Part shown: piece by piece, positions 35,401 to 46,284 of the stretch | Layout: the number at the start of each line of letters is the position of its first letter | Position numbering within the stretch: position 1 is the stretch's first letter | Assembly (NCBI RefSeq): GCF_902459465.1 | Contig: NC_047072.1 | Location: 16,349,776 to 16,413,775 of the forward strand | Direction: 5' to 3' | DNA length: 64,000 bases | Source of the DNA: Asterias rubens | Lineage: Eukaryota; Echinodermata; Asteroidea; Forcipulatida; Asteriidae | The notes under the pieces: model-generated | Told to the model about the DNA's origin: nothing | The model's input: only the letters and a program-made list of their open reading frames with translations | Databases searched by the model: none | Made by a program: the position numbers and the translations under genes

Positions 35401-36020
35401 GCCTTGCCCTTTTTAACAATGTTCAAAGGTTTGATACTTATGTGCGATAGTTGAAATTTCAGCAAGCAATTTCCAAACCTGCGCTGGTAGCAGCTAGCTA
35501 CCATAACATCACTCAACATGGATAGAAATTCAATGAAGAGTTGAGGCGAGGTGAGGCCAGGTCTCGAAATAACCCACGGCATTCAGGGCAATTGTCGTGG
35601 TGCCCTCTACAAGGTTCCTGTACAAATTTACATTATCTTCATAGAGGTACCCCTTATATGAGGAACATTGCTGTGCACTCCAAGATGCATGTGAGGCTAA
35701 ACCGTCAGATCTGCTCCAACTTTTTGGATGTTTTTAACAGAAAGATATTTATAAATGGGACTAAAAAAAATGGTGACTCAGTCTCAAATGGCAGGTTAAA
35801 CATTGCGGGCTTTGTGGTCACATACATGTAGCTGCGACCCTGCAAGGTTTTAAACAGGCGTCACTCTTTTATTCCCTTATTAAATATTGACTACTTACAC
35901 CTGCAAGTTATGAGTTCTTTCCGTGTTGCTCACTGGATTCCATTGTGTGATGATAAACTGAACGGGTAAAACTAACAGCAGTAAGCTGAACTGGAATACA
36001 ACAGCTCGATTTACAGGCAT
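29405..36020 (-). CDS. YccV/HspQ-like domain protein with N-terminal hydrophobic segment
   Basis: Six coding exons: 35899-36020, 35046-35248, 33146-33264, 32326-32367, 30982-31092 and 29405-29503. They total 696 nt, or 231 residues; junction phases 2, 1, 0, 0, 0 all close. Residues 7-25 ([19 protein letters not shown]) form a signal peptide or membrane anchor. The middle has [14 protein letters not shown] and an acidic stretch. Residues about 121-215 match the YccV (hemimethylated DNA-binding/HspQ) domain found at the C-terminus of FBXO21: [69 protein letters not shown]. No F-box is seen. Bacterial relatives act with Clp/Lon proteolysis; the animal function is unknown. Exon 1 uses donor CAGGT|GTAAGT, which alone keeps the frame. 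The start at 36020 is chosen ahead of the hydrophobic run, after an acceptor at 36048. Confidence 0.85.
29572..29713. mobile_element. MITE with CATAGACCTT ends and a perfect 40-bp palindrome
   Basis: Inverted ends CATAGACCTTATCGCAAAT and ATTTGCGAAAAGGTCTATG. Positions 29625-29664 are an exact 40-bp palindrome centred on AGCTAGCT. It lies in the last intron of the YccV gene. Confidence 0.85.
29725..29814 (-). other. exon-like segment in the last YccV intron
   Basis: 90 bp between a good acceptor (TCCGCAG) and a consensus donor (CCCT|GTAAGT), open in one frame with a plausible peptide ([19 protein letters not shown]). Phase 1 in and 1 out, which does not fit between exons 5 and 6 (both phase 0). 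Inclusion would change the C-terminus, so it may be an alternative exon or chance. Confidence 0.3.
30276..30915 (+). repeat. 49-bp tandem array, about 13 units
   Basis: The unit contains GAGTACAAAGTGCTTTACAC, ACATTGGTGTTCGGGTATAA and CAACCAATC. The first and last units differ more (GGGGATATGAACC variants). The words CACACATCGGTGTA also occur in the SINE family A tail, which may be the source. It lies in the last YccV intron, about 65 bp from exon 5 (30982). Confidence 0.95.
31684..31757 (-). other. second exon-like segment in the YccV gene
   Basis: 74 bp between acceptor TCTTTTAG and donor GAG|GTATCA. One frame gives [19 protein letters not shown] plus IVPTE. Phase 1 in and 0 out: it does not fit between exons 4 and 5, but could replace exons 3 plus 4, which have the same outer phases. 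That would remove half of the YccV domain. Unproven. Confidence 0.3.
33575..34985 (-). repeat. 79-bp minisatellite made from a SINE tail, about 16 units
   Basis: Units carry CACCTACTCCTAGGGCTGAA, ACAGGGTTACCCCTTCACAG, AAGGATATAGGC and GGGTATCATCCACTAG, with some short or fused units on the left. The same words occur once in the body of the family B SINE at 51450-51757, including its AGAGCAGAAAGCACTACCTC end, which closes the array here. It fills most of the intron between YccV exons 2 and 3. Confidence 0.9.
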
Positions 36021-36047
36021 TGTCGGAGTGCGTGTAGTGCATTCAAT

Positions 36048-38770
36048 CTGCATCAAACAAACCACAAAATACACGATACATATAAATAAAAAAGGAGAAA
36101 ACATGGGCCCAATTTCGTAGCATGTGCTATCAGACTACAGTGTAAAACTAGGCTATATGGCGTGATTTGAGAGCTTGAGTTTGCCATAGCGATGACATAG
36201 CCGACGGTGTATGTCTGATGTCACGACTATGACACGATTGTCAGATTTTTCTGCTTGTAATGTGTGTGCTTGTGTGTATACAATGTGTTATTCAGACACA
36301 CCATCACTTACTACTCTGGCCCCGCCCACAAAAGAGGGGATAAATAAAGAAACTATTTAAATTCATGGAAATTTTTTTCTTCTTTTATAGAAAACTATGT
36401 GTTAAAAACGCCCACTGATTTTCAAGTTTATATTTCTGGTCCAAAATATAAAAAAAAAAATTTGAAGTGTAATTTTGCCTAATATTTATATACAAGACCC
36501 CTTTTTATGCAAATGCAGCTCCGCCCCCAAATAGGAGAGACCCAAGATGGGTCCAAGTCTAAAATTGATTATTAGCCCAATACCAACCATCATAGCAAAT
36601 TTCATGCTTTTACCACAAAGTGCACAATTTGTTACCTTAGCAGCTGCACTAACTGCCGAGCGATCACCATTCTCAGCTTGGACTTCACAAGCCCAAATTC
36701 CTCGCTAACCCGTGAAATAAACTTGACGTACGCTACATGTAGGATTAGGAATTCCCTGCTTCCACAAGCGCATATTCTTTGATCTGGACAATTCTTATGT
36801 GTTTTAACTTTTAAATGAAAATTTTTAAATTTTTGTCATGGTTCCTGACCATTAATTAAAAGTAAAAGTTAGTTTTTTTTTCGTTAGAGTGGGTGATACT
36901 CTTTGAAATACCATTCACTCAAAAAAAAATTTTTTTTAATGTTTGGGGCCAAAAATCTGACATAGCGTCTTAACTAAGAGTATGGGAAACAATATCACAA
37001 CTACACATGTGACTAGGTACACTACACTAGCTACAGGAATAAACAACAAAGTTATGATAATGATTACAAATTTGTGATCTGATCTGAAGTGAAAATGAAA
37101 TCCAGATAATTAACGGCCGGCTACAGTGAAATGAGCAGTTTCGTTTCACCAATTCACTGCTGACTGATTATGTTATGACTACGACTAGGAGCTAGGACTT
37201 TTTTTAGGAGGTATCGTAGCGTCATACGTTATCGACCCTCATATGTTTTCGGTCCCCAACTTTGATTCCCCCCGTTTACAGCGAGATTGTGCATACTGCA
37301 CAGGTGACAGAAGCTATGCAGTTTACTCACAGTCTGTATTTTCATCAGGCTTAATCATGCTGTGAGAAAAGAGTTTCCTGTTGTTGGTTATGCTCAAACA
37401 TTTATAAAATGATTGATTTTTGGTACTAATCACTAGTGCATTATTATGCCAACATTCAAATGAGTCAACGAAACATCATCCAACCTCAAAAGTTCAAAAC
37501 AAAATTACTATAGACTGCTAGATTGAGTTTCATTCTGCTTTAGTCACTAGATGGATCACGTGAGGTGGTTACTATTTGGGTTTCTATGGTGTGCCAATAT
37601 GGGGAAAACATTAAAATATTTTAAAATTAAGTGAAAATTACCAAAAACCATTTTTTTTTATTTACTGAATACTGTAATAAATTCCGATAAGCGTAATAAA
37701 TTTTAAGTCTACATTAAAGAGAAAATATCATAGATTGGTTTCTTATCTCCTGAAACCAAACATTACTGGTCTGAAATGGGGGAAAACGGAATGTTATGAA
37801 GTGTGTGTGTTTCAAGGGGGATGGGGTGTTTTACTTTCATGCCTTATGATATCTCTGGATTCTAATATAGTAGCCAAAATGCCTTTAGGACAAAATTGTA
37901 ATTAAATTTGTTAAGTAGTAATTACATAATATTTTTGATTTATTTTGCACGCCATACTAGCTTCTGAAATACCAACCAATTAAAGGTGTGAAAACATGTG
38001 ACGTTGCTCCAATGTCATGCATGCATATATATAACTTAAGCACTGTTAATGGCGGACTGTCTCTCGCAACGTAAAACACATCATGAAGTGTAAGTGTTAT
38101 TGTTAAAAAATTGGATAGATGATTTAAAAAAAAAACATTTAGTTTTTGATTGTGAACAATTTTCCTGTTATCCTACTGAAAACACATGACACCAGGATAC
38201 TTCTGCTATCGTCTTCACTAGTAGTACGTGTAGTACTACATGTAAATGTCATGATGAAGACTAGTAGTACACTGTAGAATACTAGTAATCAATAGAAAAA
38301 TTAGATGTAGTTTCGAGAAGGTGCCTGGAGTAGTTTTCTACTTCTCCAATGACAACGATCTGTCTGATGTCTGACCATGATGATGGTGTGATCATGGTCT
38401 GACCATGGAGCAATAAATCATGCTCCATCCCCCCATGGCCATGGTGATGGTCTGACTGACGATCGAGCGGAGGTGGATGCCGGCCACAGAAACTTGGAAA
38501 CCTAAATGTAAATAATGTGATCTAAGCCAAGTTAAAAAAACACCAAAAGCCCACCTCATTTCCTTGGACTTTGTTGACACCTTTACGTCCCCTCCGTGAG
38601 CCGTCTTCGAAGTTTGAGGCTTCTTTTCATAGCATTTCTGACGTGTTATTCGGACGGCCCCGCATGCAATGAAATAGTGCCACGATTGGTGACCTCGCTC
38701 ATTTAAATATAACCCCTGTCTGGCACCTTGTACATAATACACTTTTGGGTAGAACAGTCTTTGGAACCTG
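36048..38770. other. upstream of the YccV gene, mostly unassigned
   Basis: An acceptor at 36048 implies an untranslated exon farther upstream, not located. The rest is AT-rich. A plus-strand ATG at 38049 (MADCLSQRKTHHE, then a GTAAGT donor) stands about 20 bp after an ATATATATAA box, but no downstream exon was found. A minus-strand open frame at 38392-38817 has no recognisable domain and runs into the satellite. Confidence 0.35.
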
Positions 38771-39420
38771 ACTATATTACAGGAATATCTCCATATCATG
38801 GGTTCAGCGAGGCCCATACACTGTGCACAAGCAATGGGTACAGGAATATCCCCATATTACGGGTTCACTAAGGCCCATACACTGTGCACAAGCAATGGGT
38901 ACAGGAATATCCTCATATCACGGGTTCACTAAGGCCTATACACTGTGCACAAGCAATGGGTACAGGAATATCCCCATATCACGGGTTCACTAAGGCCCAT
39001 ACACTGTGCACAAGCAATGGGTACAGGAATATCCCCATATCACGGGTTCACTAAGGCCCATACACTGTGCACAAGCAATGGGTACAGGAATATCCCCATA
39101 TCACGGGTTCACTAAGGCCCATACACTGTGCACAAGCAGTGGGTACAGGAATATCCCCATATTCAGGGGTCCAACGGACAAAACTTTACGGTGGGTTGCC
39201 CCGTTGGCTGTGCGCAAACGATGGGTACAGGAATATCCCCATATCCCGGGTTCAGTACGGTCCATACACTGTGTACAAGCAATGGTACAGGAATATAGAC
39301 ATATTCAGGGGTCCAACGGACAAAACTCAACGGTGGTTGCCCCGTTGGCTGTGCACAAACAATGGATACAGGAATATCCCCATATCCCGGGTTCAGTACG
39401 GCCCATACACTATGCGATAC
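38771..39420 (+). repeat. 61-bp satellite array 1
   Basis: Unit A is 61 bp: CACAAGCAATGGGTACAGGA, ATATCCCCATATCACGGGTT, CACTAAGGCC, CATACACTGTG. On the right it alternates with unit B (GGGGTCCAACGGACAAAACT ... CCCCGTTGGCTGTGC). Unit length is 1 modulo 3 and the consensus has no stop in this register, so long chimeric frames appear on both strands. Not coding. Confidence 0.95.
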
Positions 39421-39884
39421 AGGAATATAATATATTATTTTTATGGATTCAGTACGGCCCCAAGAATAAAGAAATTTCATTAATACGCATTTCTGTATAA
39501 TGCGCCTATATTCGCGCGTCCCTAGCGGCATTATTACATCCTAAATTTAAGGCGGTGTAATGCTCTGTTCACGCCATTATTAAGTAATAAAGGCGTTATA
39601 ATGCCGTAAATTATGGAGTTATATACCCCTTTAGTTTGTATTTTACGCCCTAATTGAGCGTTAACTATGGCGTTATAATGCCGTAAAATAGGCTGCCATA
39701 ACGCCACAATTTAGGGCATTATTTTATATTGCCCGTAAAAAATGGCGCGAGTGTCTCCTTGCGTTCCTGTCGCATTTGTGCAAGCAGCATAACCAGTGTG
39801 CCCTCTAGTTTCTTATATTATTATAAACTTGGGCAACCACCGTCGTGCTTTGGTCGGCTGGACCCCTTACTTAATATGGCTATA
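39421..39884. repeat. spacer between inverted satellite arrays
   Basis: Carries repeated GGCGTTATAATGCCGTAAA words at about 39592-39610 and 39671-39690 and their partial reverse complements (CATAACGCCA). This looks like an older palindromic short element. The right part (GGGCAACCACCGTCGTGCTT) resembles a degraded unit B. Confidence 0.6.
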
Positions 39885-40395
39885 TTCCTGTACCCATCGT
39901 TTGTGCACAGTGTATGGGCCGTAGTGAACCCGGGATATGGGAATATTCCTGTACCCATTGCTTGTGCACAGTGTATGGGCCGTCGTGAACCCAAGATATG
40001 GAGATATTCCTGTACCCATTGCTTGTGCACAGTGTATGGGCCGTACTGAACCCATGATATGGGAATATTCCTGTACCCATCGTTTGTGCACAGTGTATGG
40101 GCCGTACTGAATCCGGGATATGGGAATATTCCTGTACCCATCGTTTGTGCACAGCCAACGGGGCAACCCACCGTTAAGTTTTGTCCGTTGGACCCCTGAA
40201 TATGGCTATATTCCTGTAGCCATCGTTTTTGTGCACAGTGTATGGGCCGTAGTGAATCCGGGATATGGGAATATTCCTGTACCCATCGTTTGTGCACAGC
40301 CAACGGGGCAACCCACCGTTAAGTTTCGGTCGTTGGACCCCTGGATATGGCTATATTCCTGTACCCATTGCCTGTTCACAGGGCCGGGTATGGGC
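39885..40395 (-). repeat. 61-bp satellite array 2, inverted
   Basis: Same units A and B as array 1 but in opposite orientation, so arrays 1 and 2 form an inverted repeat of about 0.5 kb arms around a 0.46-kb spacer. It ends at TGGGCCTTGATGGACCCGGG, the junction shared with array 3. Confidence 0.95.
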
Positions 40396-42057
40396 CTTGA
40401 TGGACCCGGGATAAAGTTTTATTCCAAAATATGTCAATTTAAAACTGTAAATTAAATTTGTTTACAAGTTTCATTTTGTCAGGTGTTGACAATTTAGTAC
40501 ATAATTGATTAGTTAGGGGTGACCACAATGATGGGTTTTTTCAGTTTTCAGATCTTTTCTCTCTGCAACAATAAGCATATTAATTGAATGCCTTCTTGAG
40601 TTATTTGAAAAAGATTCAGTAATAGTTAATGTGTAAAAGACTGCACTTGCCAAAGGCTAAGGTAAAATGTACCCTTCATGTTTCAAAAAGTGGATTTTAT
40701 TCCATAATCCACTAGCACTGGTCACACCTAACCTAATCAGTTCAGATTTGGGCTTTGGGAAATAAAAGCAGCAAAACCAAGAAGAAAACTCACACAAAGA
40801 CACAGATTATGGATAAAAAATAGTTTAATACCCAACTGATGTACAAGGTAGTTATCTTAAATACAATCCAACTGAATTTCCCAAACTCTAGTCATGACTT
40901 TCTTTTATTTCTGGGTAGAAAATTGCAGGATTTTTAGCTAAATAATTTGCTTTATTAATCTTCAAACACTCCATTGTTAGACACATATAATACATAATTG
41001 GGAAATTTAAACTTTAAGTAACAATTACATTTTTGTTGTTATACAATTAATTGTCGAGAAGATAACCAAAAGAAATTGACAAATATATATATGATTTGGG
41101 AATATTGTTTGAAATAAAACTGAAACTCATTATATACATTATACACTCTGCAGCTGCCTCAAACATTAACATTATCCATAAACTTAGATGGGTAAAACTT
41201 ATAAAGGACAAAAGAATAAAAAGCTAAAATAACTACACTATAAGTTTAAAAGATAGGAAGAAAGTACCTCAAGTTAGGTTAGGTTTGTTTCTTGATTCTC
41301 AACTTCAATTTTCACTACTTTAGAGAGAATTCCCTTAAGGTTATTTTATCCTCATTTATTTGTTACTATAGCTACAGTATTATATTAAAATATGGAAACA
41401 ACAGCAAAAAGGAATAGTTTGATAATTGTACTCTTCTAATTAGCAATAAAGTCTGACGCATATATGAATGGAACTATTAAATAGAAAATCTACAATACTG
41501 AAAAAAGGTTACACCAAGAAAAATGTTGCGGGCGACCATCTTGTTAAGTTTTTGGATAAAAATCCACTTATAAATTCCTGAGAACATCCCAACATATTGT
41601 TTTGATAACAAAATATAAAACAAGTTTCTATCATGAAACTACACAAATCAAACATAAAAAGAAACACAACTTTTCATAATTGCAAAAGCATTTCCATCAA
41701 TTTCCCAAATTAAAAGAAATTCTACAAAAATACAAAGATTAATTCTTCTACCTTAATCTTCCACAAAACAGATTTCCTTGCAAGGTTTGCTACAGTGTTG
41801 ATTTCTTTTAATTTTTAGGAATCGTCATAAAACAACCTGTCAAAAACATTTCAGCAAATCAAGTAATTATTGTGCTTTTTAGAAAGTTTCCTTATAAAAC
41901 AAGTCTTTTACTTTCAGTCTATTCTTCAACGAAGATAAATACTTTCCAGATAAGAAGATTTTGGTTTTGCATCAACTTAGCATTCACGAAACTCACTTAT
42001 TAGATAGTTTTGAAATTAGCATTTAAATGCTGAATCAACTCTTTCACTAGCACAGGA
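40396..42057 (+). repeat. tandem segmental duplication, copy 1 (unique part)
   Basis: AT-rich 1.66 kb repeated at 42566-44228 with an offset of 2170 bp falling to 2163 through small indels. Only scattered substitutions separate the copies. No exon or recognisable gene. It begins GGATAAAGTTTTATTCC and ends near GAATCAACTCTTTCA. Confidence 0.95.
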
Positions 42058-42565
42058 GCTTTGAACCCGTGATATGAGGATATTCCTGTACCCATTGCTT
42101 GTGCACAGTGTATGGGCCTCGCTGAACCCGTGATATGGGGATATTCCTGTACCCATTGCTTGTGCACAGCCAACGGGGCAACCCACCGTTAAGTTTTGTC
42201 CGTTGGACCCCTGAATATGGCAATATTCCTGTACCCAACGTTTGTGCACAGTGTATGGGCCGTAGTGAACCCGTGATATGAGGATATTCCTGTACCCATT
42301 GCTTGTGCACAGTGTATGGGCCTCGCTGAACCCGTAATATAAGGATATTCCTGTACCCATTGCTTGTGCACAGTGTATGGGCCTCGCTGAACCCATGATA
42401 TGGGAATATTTCTGTACCCATCGTTTGCGCACAGTGTATGGGCCGTAGTGAACCCGTGATATGGGGATATTCCTGTACCCATCGTTTGTGCACAGTGTAT
42501 GGGCCTCGCTGAATCCGTGATATGGGAATATTCCTGTACCCATTGCTTGTGCACAGTGTATGGGC
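42058..42565 (-). repeat. 61-bp satellite array 3, inverted
   Basis: Same orientation and same right junction as array 2. It differs in unit order (one unit B near 42172-42215) and in GCCTCGCTGAACC variants, so the array evolved after or during the duplication. Confidence 0.95.
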
Positions 42566-44228
42566 CTTGATGGACCCGGGATAAAGTTTTATTCCAAAAT
42601 ATGTCAATTTAAAACTGTAAATTAAATTTGTTTACAAGTTTTATTTTGTCAGGTGTTGACAATTTAGTTCATAATTGATTAGTTAGGGGTGACCACAATG
42701 ATGGGTTTTTTTCAGTTTTCAGATCTTTTGCCTCTTAGCAACAATAAGCATATTAATTTTATGCCTTCTTGAGTTATTTAAAAAAGATTCAGTAATAGTT
42801 AATGTGTAAAAGACTGCACTCGCCAAAGGCCAAGGTAAAATGTACCCTTCATGTTTCAAAAAGTGGATTTTATTCCATAATCCACTAGCACTGGTCACAC
42901 CTAACGTAATCAGTTCAGATTTGGGCTTTGGGAAATAAAAGCAGCAAAACCAAGAAGAAAACTCACACAAAGACACAGATCATGGATAAAAAATAGTTTA
43001 ATACCCAACTGATGTACAAGGTAGTTATCTTAAATACAATCCAACTGAATTTCCCAAACTCTAGTCATGACTTTCTTTTATTTCTGGGTAGAAAATTGCA
43101 GGATTTTTAGCTAAACAATTTGCTTTATTAATCTTCAAACACTCCATTGTTAGACACATATAATACATAATTGGGAAATTAAACTTTAAGTAACAATTAC
43201 ATTTTTGTTGTTATACAATTAATTGTCGAGAAGATAACCAAAAGAAATTGACAAAATATATGATTTGGGAATATTGTTTGAAAATAAAACTGAAACTCAT
43301 TATATACATTATACACTCTGCAGCTGCCTCAAACATTAACATTATCCATAAACTTAGATGGGTACAACTTATATAGGACAAAAGAATAAAAAGCTAAAAT
43401 AACTACACTATAAGTTTAAAAGATAGGAAGAAAGTACCTCAAGTTAGGTTAGGTTTGTTTCTTGATTCTCAACTTCAATTTTCACTACTTTAGAGAGAAT
43501 TCCCTTAAGGTTATTTTATCCTCATTTATTTGTTACTATAGCTACAGTGTTATATTAAAATATGGAAACAACAGCAAAAAGGAATAGTTTGATAATTGTA
43601 CTCTTCTAATTAGCAATAAAGTCTGTCGCATATATGAATGGAACTATTAAATAGAAAATCTACAATACTGAAAAAAGGTTACACCAAGAAAAATGTTGCG
43701 GGCGACCATCTTGTTAAGTTTTTGGATAAAAATCCACTTATAAATTCCTGAGAACATCCCAACATTGTTTTGATAACAAAATATAAAACAAATTTCTATC
43801 ATGAAACTACACAAACATAAAAAGAAACACAACTTTTCATAATTGCAAAAGCGTTTCCATCAATTGCCCAAATTAAAAGAAATTCTACAAAAATACAAAG
43901 ATTAATTCTTCTACCTTAATCTTCCACAAAACAGATTTCCTTGCAAGGTTTGCTACAGTGTTGATTTCTTTTAATTTTTAGGAATCGTCATAAAACAACC
44001 TGTCAAAAACATTTCAGCAAATCAAATAATTATTGTGCTTTTTAGAAAGTTTCCTTATAAAACAAGTCTTTTACTTTCAGTCTATTCTTCAACGAATATA
44101 AATACCTTCCAGATTTGAAGATTTTGGTTTTGCATCAACTTAGCATTCACGAAACTCACTTATTTGATAATTTTGAAATTAACATTTAAATGCTGAATCA
44201 ACTCTTTCAATATCACAGGAGCTTTGAA
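42566..44228 (+). repeat. tandem segmental duplication, copy 2
   Basis: Second copy of the AT-rich segment. It differs from copy 1 at its right end (AATATCACAGG in place of ACTAGCACAGG) and then passes into unrelated DNA, while copy 1 passes into array 3. Confidence 0.95.
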
Positions 44229-44569
44229 AGATGTTTGGATTCTCTAAGAGGTTATATTTACCTACTCCCTTCTGATGAAAACTCTCTTAAGACAGCTTGA
44301 ATTCTAAATGTTCCTCAATTTGACATTCTAACTTATAACATTCCTTGGTATATTCCAGGAGCACAAACATTTAAACAACCAACCTAACATTCTGGGCCAA
44401 TGTCATGTCCCTGTGTACCACCGTAGTCTGCACTTGCAATCACCATTCTCCGCTTACGTGCAATACAAATCTCTGCACTTGCTGTATAAGCATAGAATGC
44501 CTAGTACAGTTGAGTACACACGCGCACAAACCAAAATTCCCCACTAACCTGTGTAATACACTCGACATA

Positions 44570-44760
44570 AGCCACCGGGCAATCTCAGTGGTCTAGTTGG
44601 TAAGACAATGCTCTAGAATTGCAACGGTCATGGGTTTGAATACCACCCAAGTAATAATGCCTGTAATTTATTTCCACAGAACTTAGGAAAATACTGAGTG
44701 TACAGTGCCAACACACATTTGTGTATTGGGTTATACTAAAAATTGATACATTTCTATTCA
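44570..44760 (+). mobile_element. tRNA-derived SINE (family A), plus strand
   Basis: CGGGCAATCTCAGTGGTCTA and AGTTGGTAAGACA (A-box region), then GGGTTTGAATACC (decayed B box), then AATACTGAGTGTACAGTGCC and CACACATTTGTGTA. The decayed boxes suggest an old copy; it is not a functional tRNA gene. Confidence 0.7.
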
Positions 44761-45303
44761 AGTATAGGGTACCAGGTGTACAATACAATTCACAGGGTAA
44801 CCGATGTAACTATGTCACTGTCAGTACAAAAATAAGCAGAATCAGTAAGATATCAAATCAACTAGAAATGGGAAACTTCTGGACAGTCCTTTTTCACAGT
44901 TTTGCGCATGCTCAGGCCTGAGTACGCAATACTGAGCGTGTGTGCACGCTCAGAGCTGCAAACAAAAAAGGACCAGTATGTCTGCTGCCGCCAGCGTCTC
45001 AAAAGTCTCCCATTGTCAAACTTTTTATCAAAATACTAATGCATTCCCAAATAAATTAATTTGCATTATTTGCATTACAGCAATTCTGCAGATCACAGCA
45101 ATTAAACAAATAAAGTGATTTTTGTTTAGCTCAGCTTAGTTCATACTCCACACAAATAAACTATTGTATAATTGAAATCATTACAATTGATGCACATGAT
45201 ATTATTATGTAATACTAACAACTCTCTGAGTAGAATCTGTGTACAATGTAATCGAGATTAAGTATGAATCATAGTTCTTTTGTGAATTTGACTACATTCT
45301 CTT

Positions 45304-45705
45304 GGCCTTTTCACACTACAAACAAATCTGTGTTGGACACAGAAACAATCTGTGCAATATCGACTGTTCACTTTCCGACTTTCAACACTGTGTCTATCCG
45401 GATAGAGCGATGCGTCCTGCTTGAATCCGGTTAAGACCGTGCAGTGTGAAATTATCACAAAATACCTGGATCAACAGTTATCCGAGGATGATTCTGCGCA
45501 GAGCAGAGCTAGGGTGAATGCGGCGCAGTTTGTATCCCTGTTGAAACTTTACCGAGTCAAAACTGACTCTAACCAGAGATGATTCTGCGCAGAGCTAGTG
45601 TGAAAGCAACACAGTTTGCATCCCTGTTGAAACTTTACTGAGTCAATACTGAATCTAACCAGATAAGTTTCAACACAAATAGAAAGTCGACAGTGTAAAA
45701 AGGCC
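45304..45705. mobile_element. MITE with GGCCTTTTCACACT ends
   Basis: Left GGCCTTTTCACACT, right AGTGTAAAAAGGCC. The interior repeats GATTCTGCGCAGAGC and ATCCCTGTTGAAACTTTAC twice. No coding capacity. Confidence 0.7.
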
Positions 45706-45849
45706 TTTTGTAATGATTGCGGCTAGGCTCTAACTATTGACCTCTTCACGTAGAGTTTGCAGTACAATAAGTTGTTATACGACTATCAGTATTAACACCA
45801 CTCTATCATTAACTTACATCCTACACATACGAATAATTCATCCACCTGC

Positions 45850-46215
45850 CAGGAACCAATTTCATCAAGCTGTTAAGCAGAAAAAAATGCTGAGCAAAAC
45901 TGTGTGGGGCACTAGTTGCAACAATGTAAACATTATGGCATTTTGGCTGTTAACCAGTGTCTGTTAAGCAAGATTCTTCTGTGCTTAGCAAGTTTTTATG
46001 CTCACAGGCTTTATGAAGTTGGGCCCTTGGTGTCTTTAATATGACCAGGGCCCACCTTCATAGAGCTGATTAAGCAGAAAAGTAGCTAAGCACAACAAAA
46101 TGATGCTAAGCACATTAATGTTACCAGCATTTGTGACTGGTATCCTGCTCATTTGTGATTAGCAGGAATTTGTTAAGGGCAATTTTCTGCTTAAGGCAAC
46201 TCAATGAAATTGGGT
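45850..46215. mobile_element. two adjacent GGGCC-type short elements
   Basis: 45850-46024 and 46045-46215 both contain AAGCAGAAAA and TGCTTAGC words and end in AATTGGG or GTTGGGCCC. They stand just beyond the 3' end of the USP16-like gene. Confidence 0.5.
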
Positions 46216-46284
46216 TCAGTGGACCTGTTTGACACTAATCAACCCTTCCGCTGGATTTTGATGGATTCAGAATAGTTGAGGACT

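Noticed and set aside
38392..38817. 141-codon minus-strand frame
   Set aside because: No recognised domain, its N-terminus lies in the satellite, and no conserved motif supports it. It is left as unassigned rather than called a gene.
39006..39531. Open frames of up to 164 codons with repeated QEYPHI/YRNIPI/GTGISPY peptides
   Set aside because: They cycle through the three frames of a stop-free 61-bp satellite (61 is 1 modulo 3), occur on both strands, and have no start context or splice logic.
42016..42607. 186-codon minus-strand frame in array 3
   Set aside because: Same satellite artefact. The overlapping frames of 175 and 121 codons on the same strand carry the same three peptides in rotated order.
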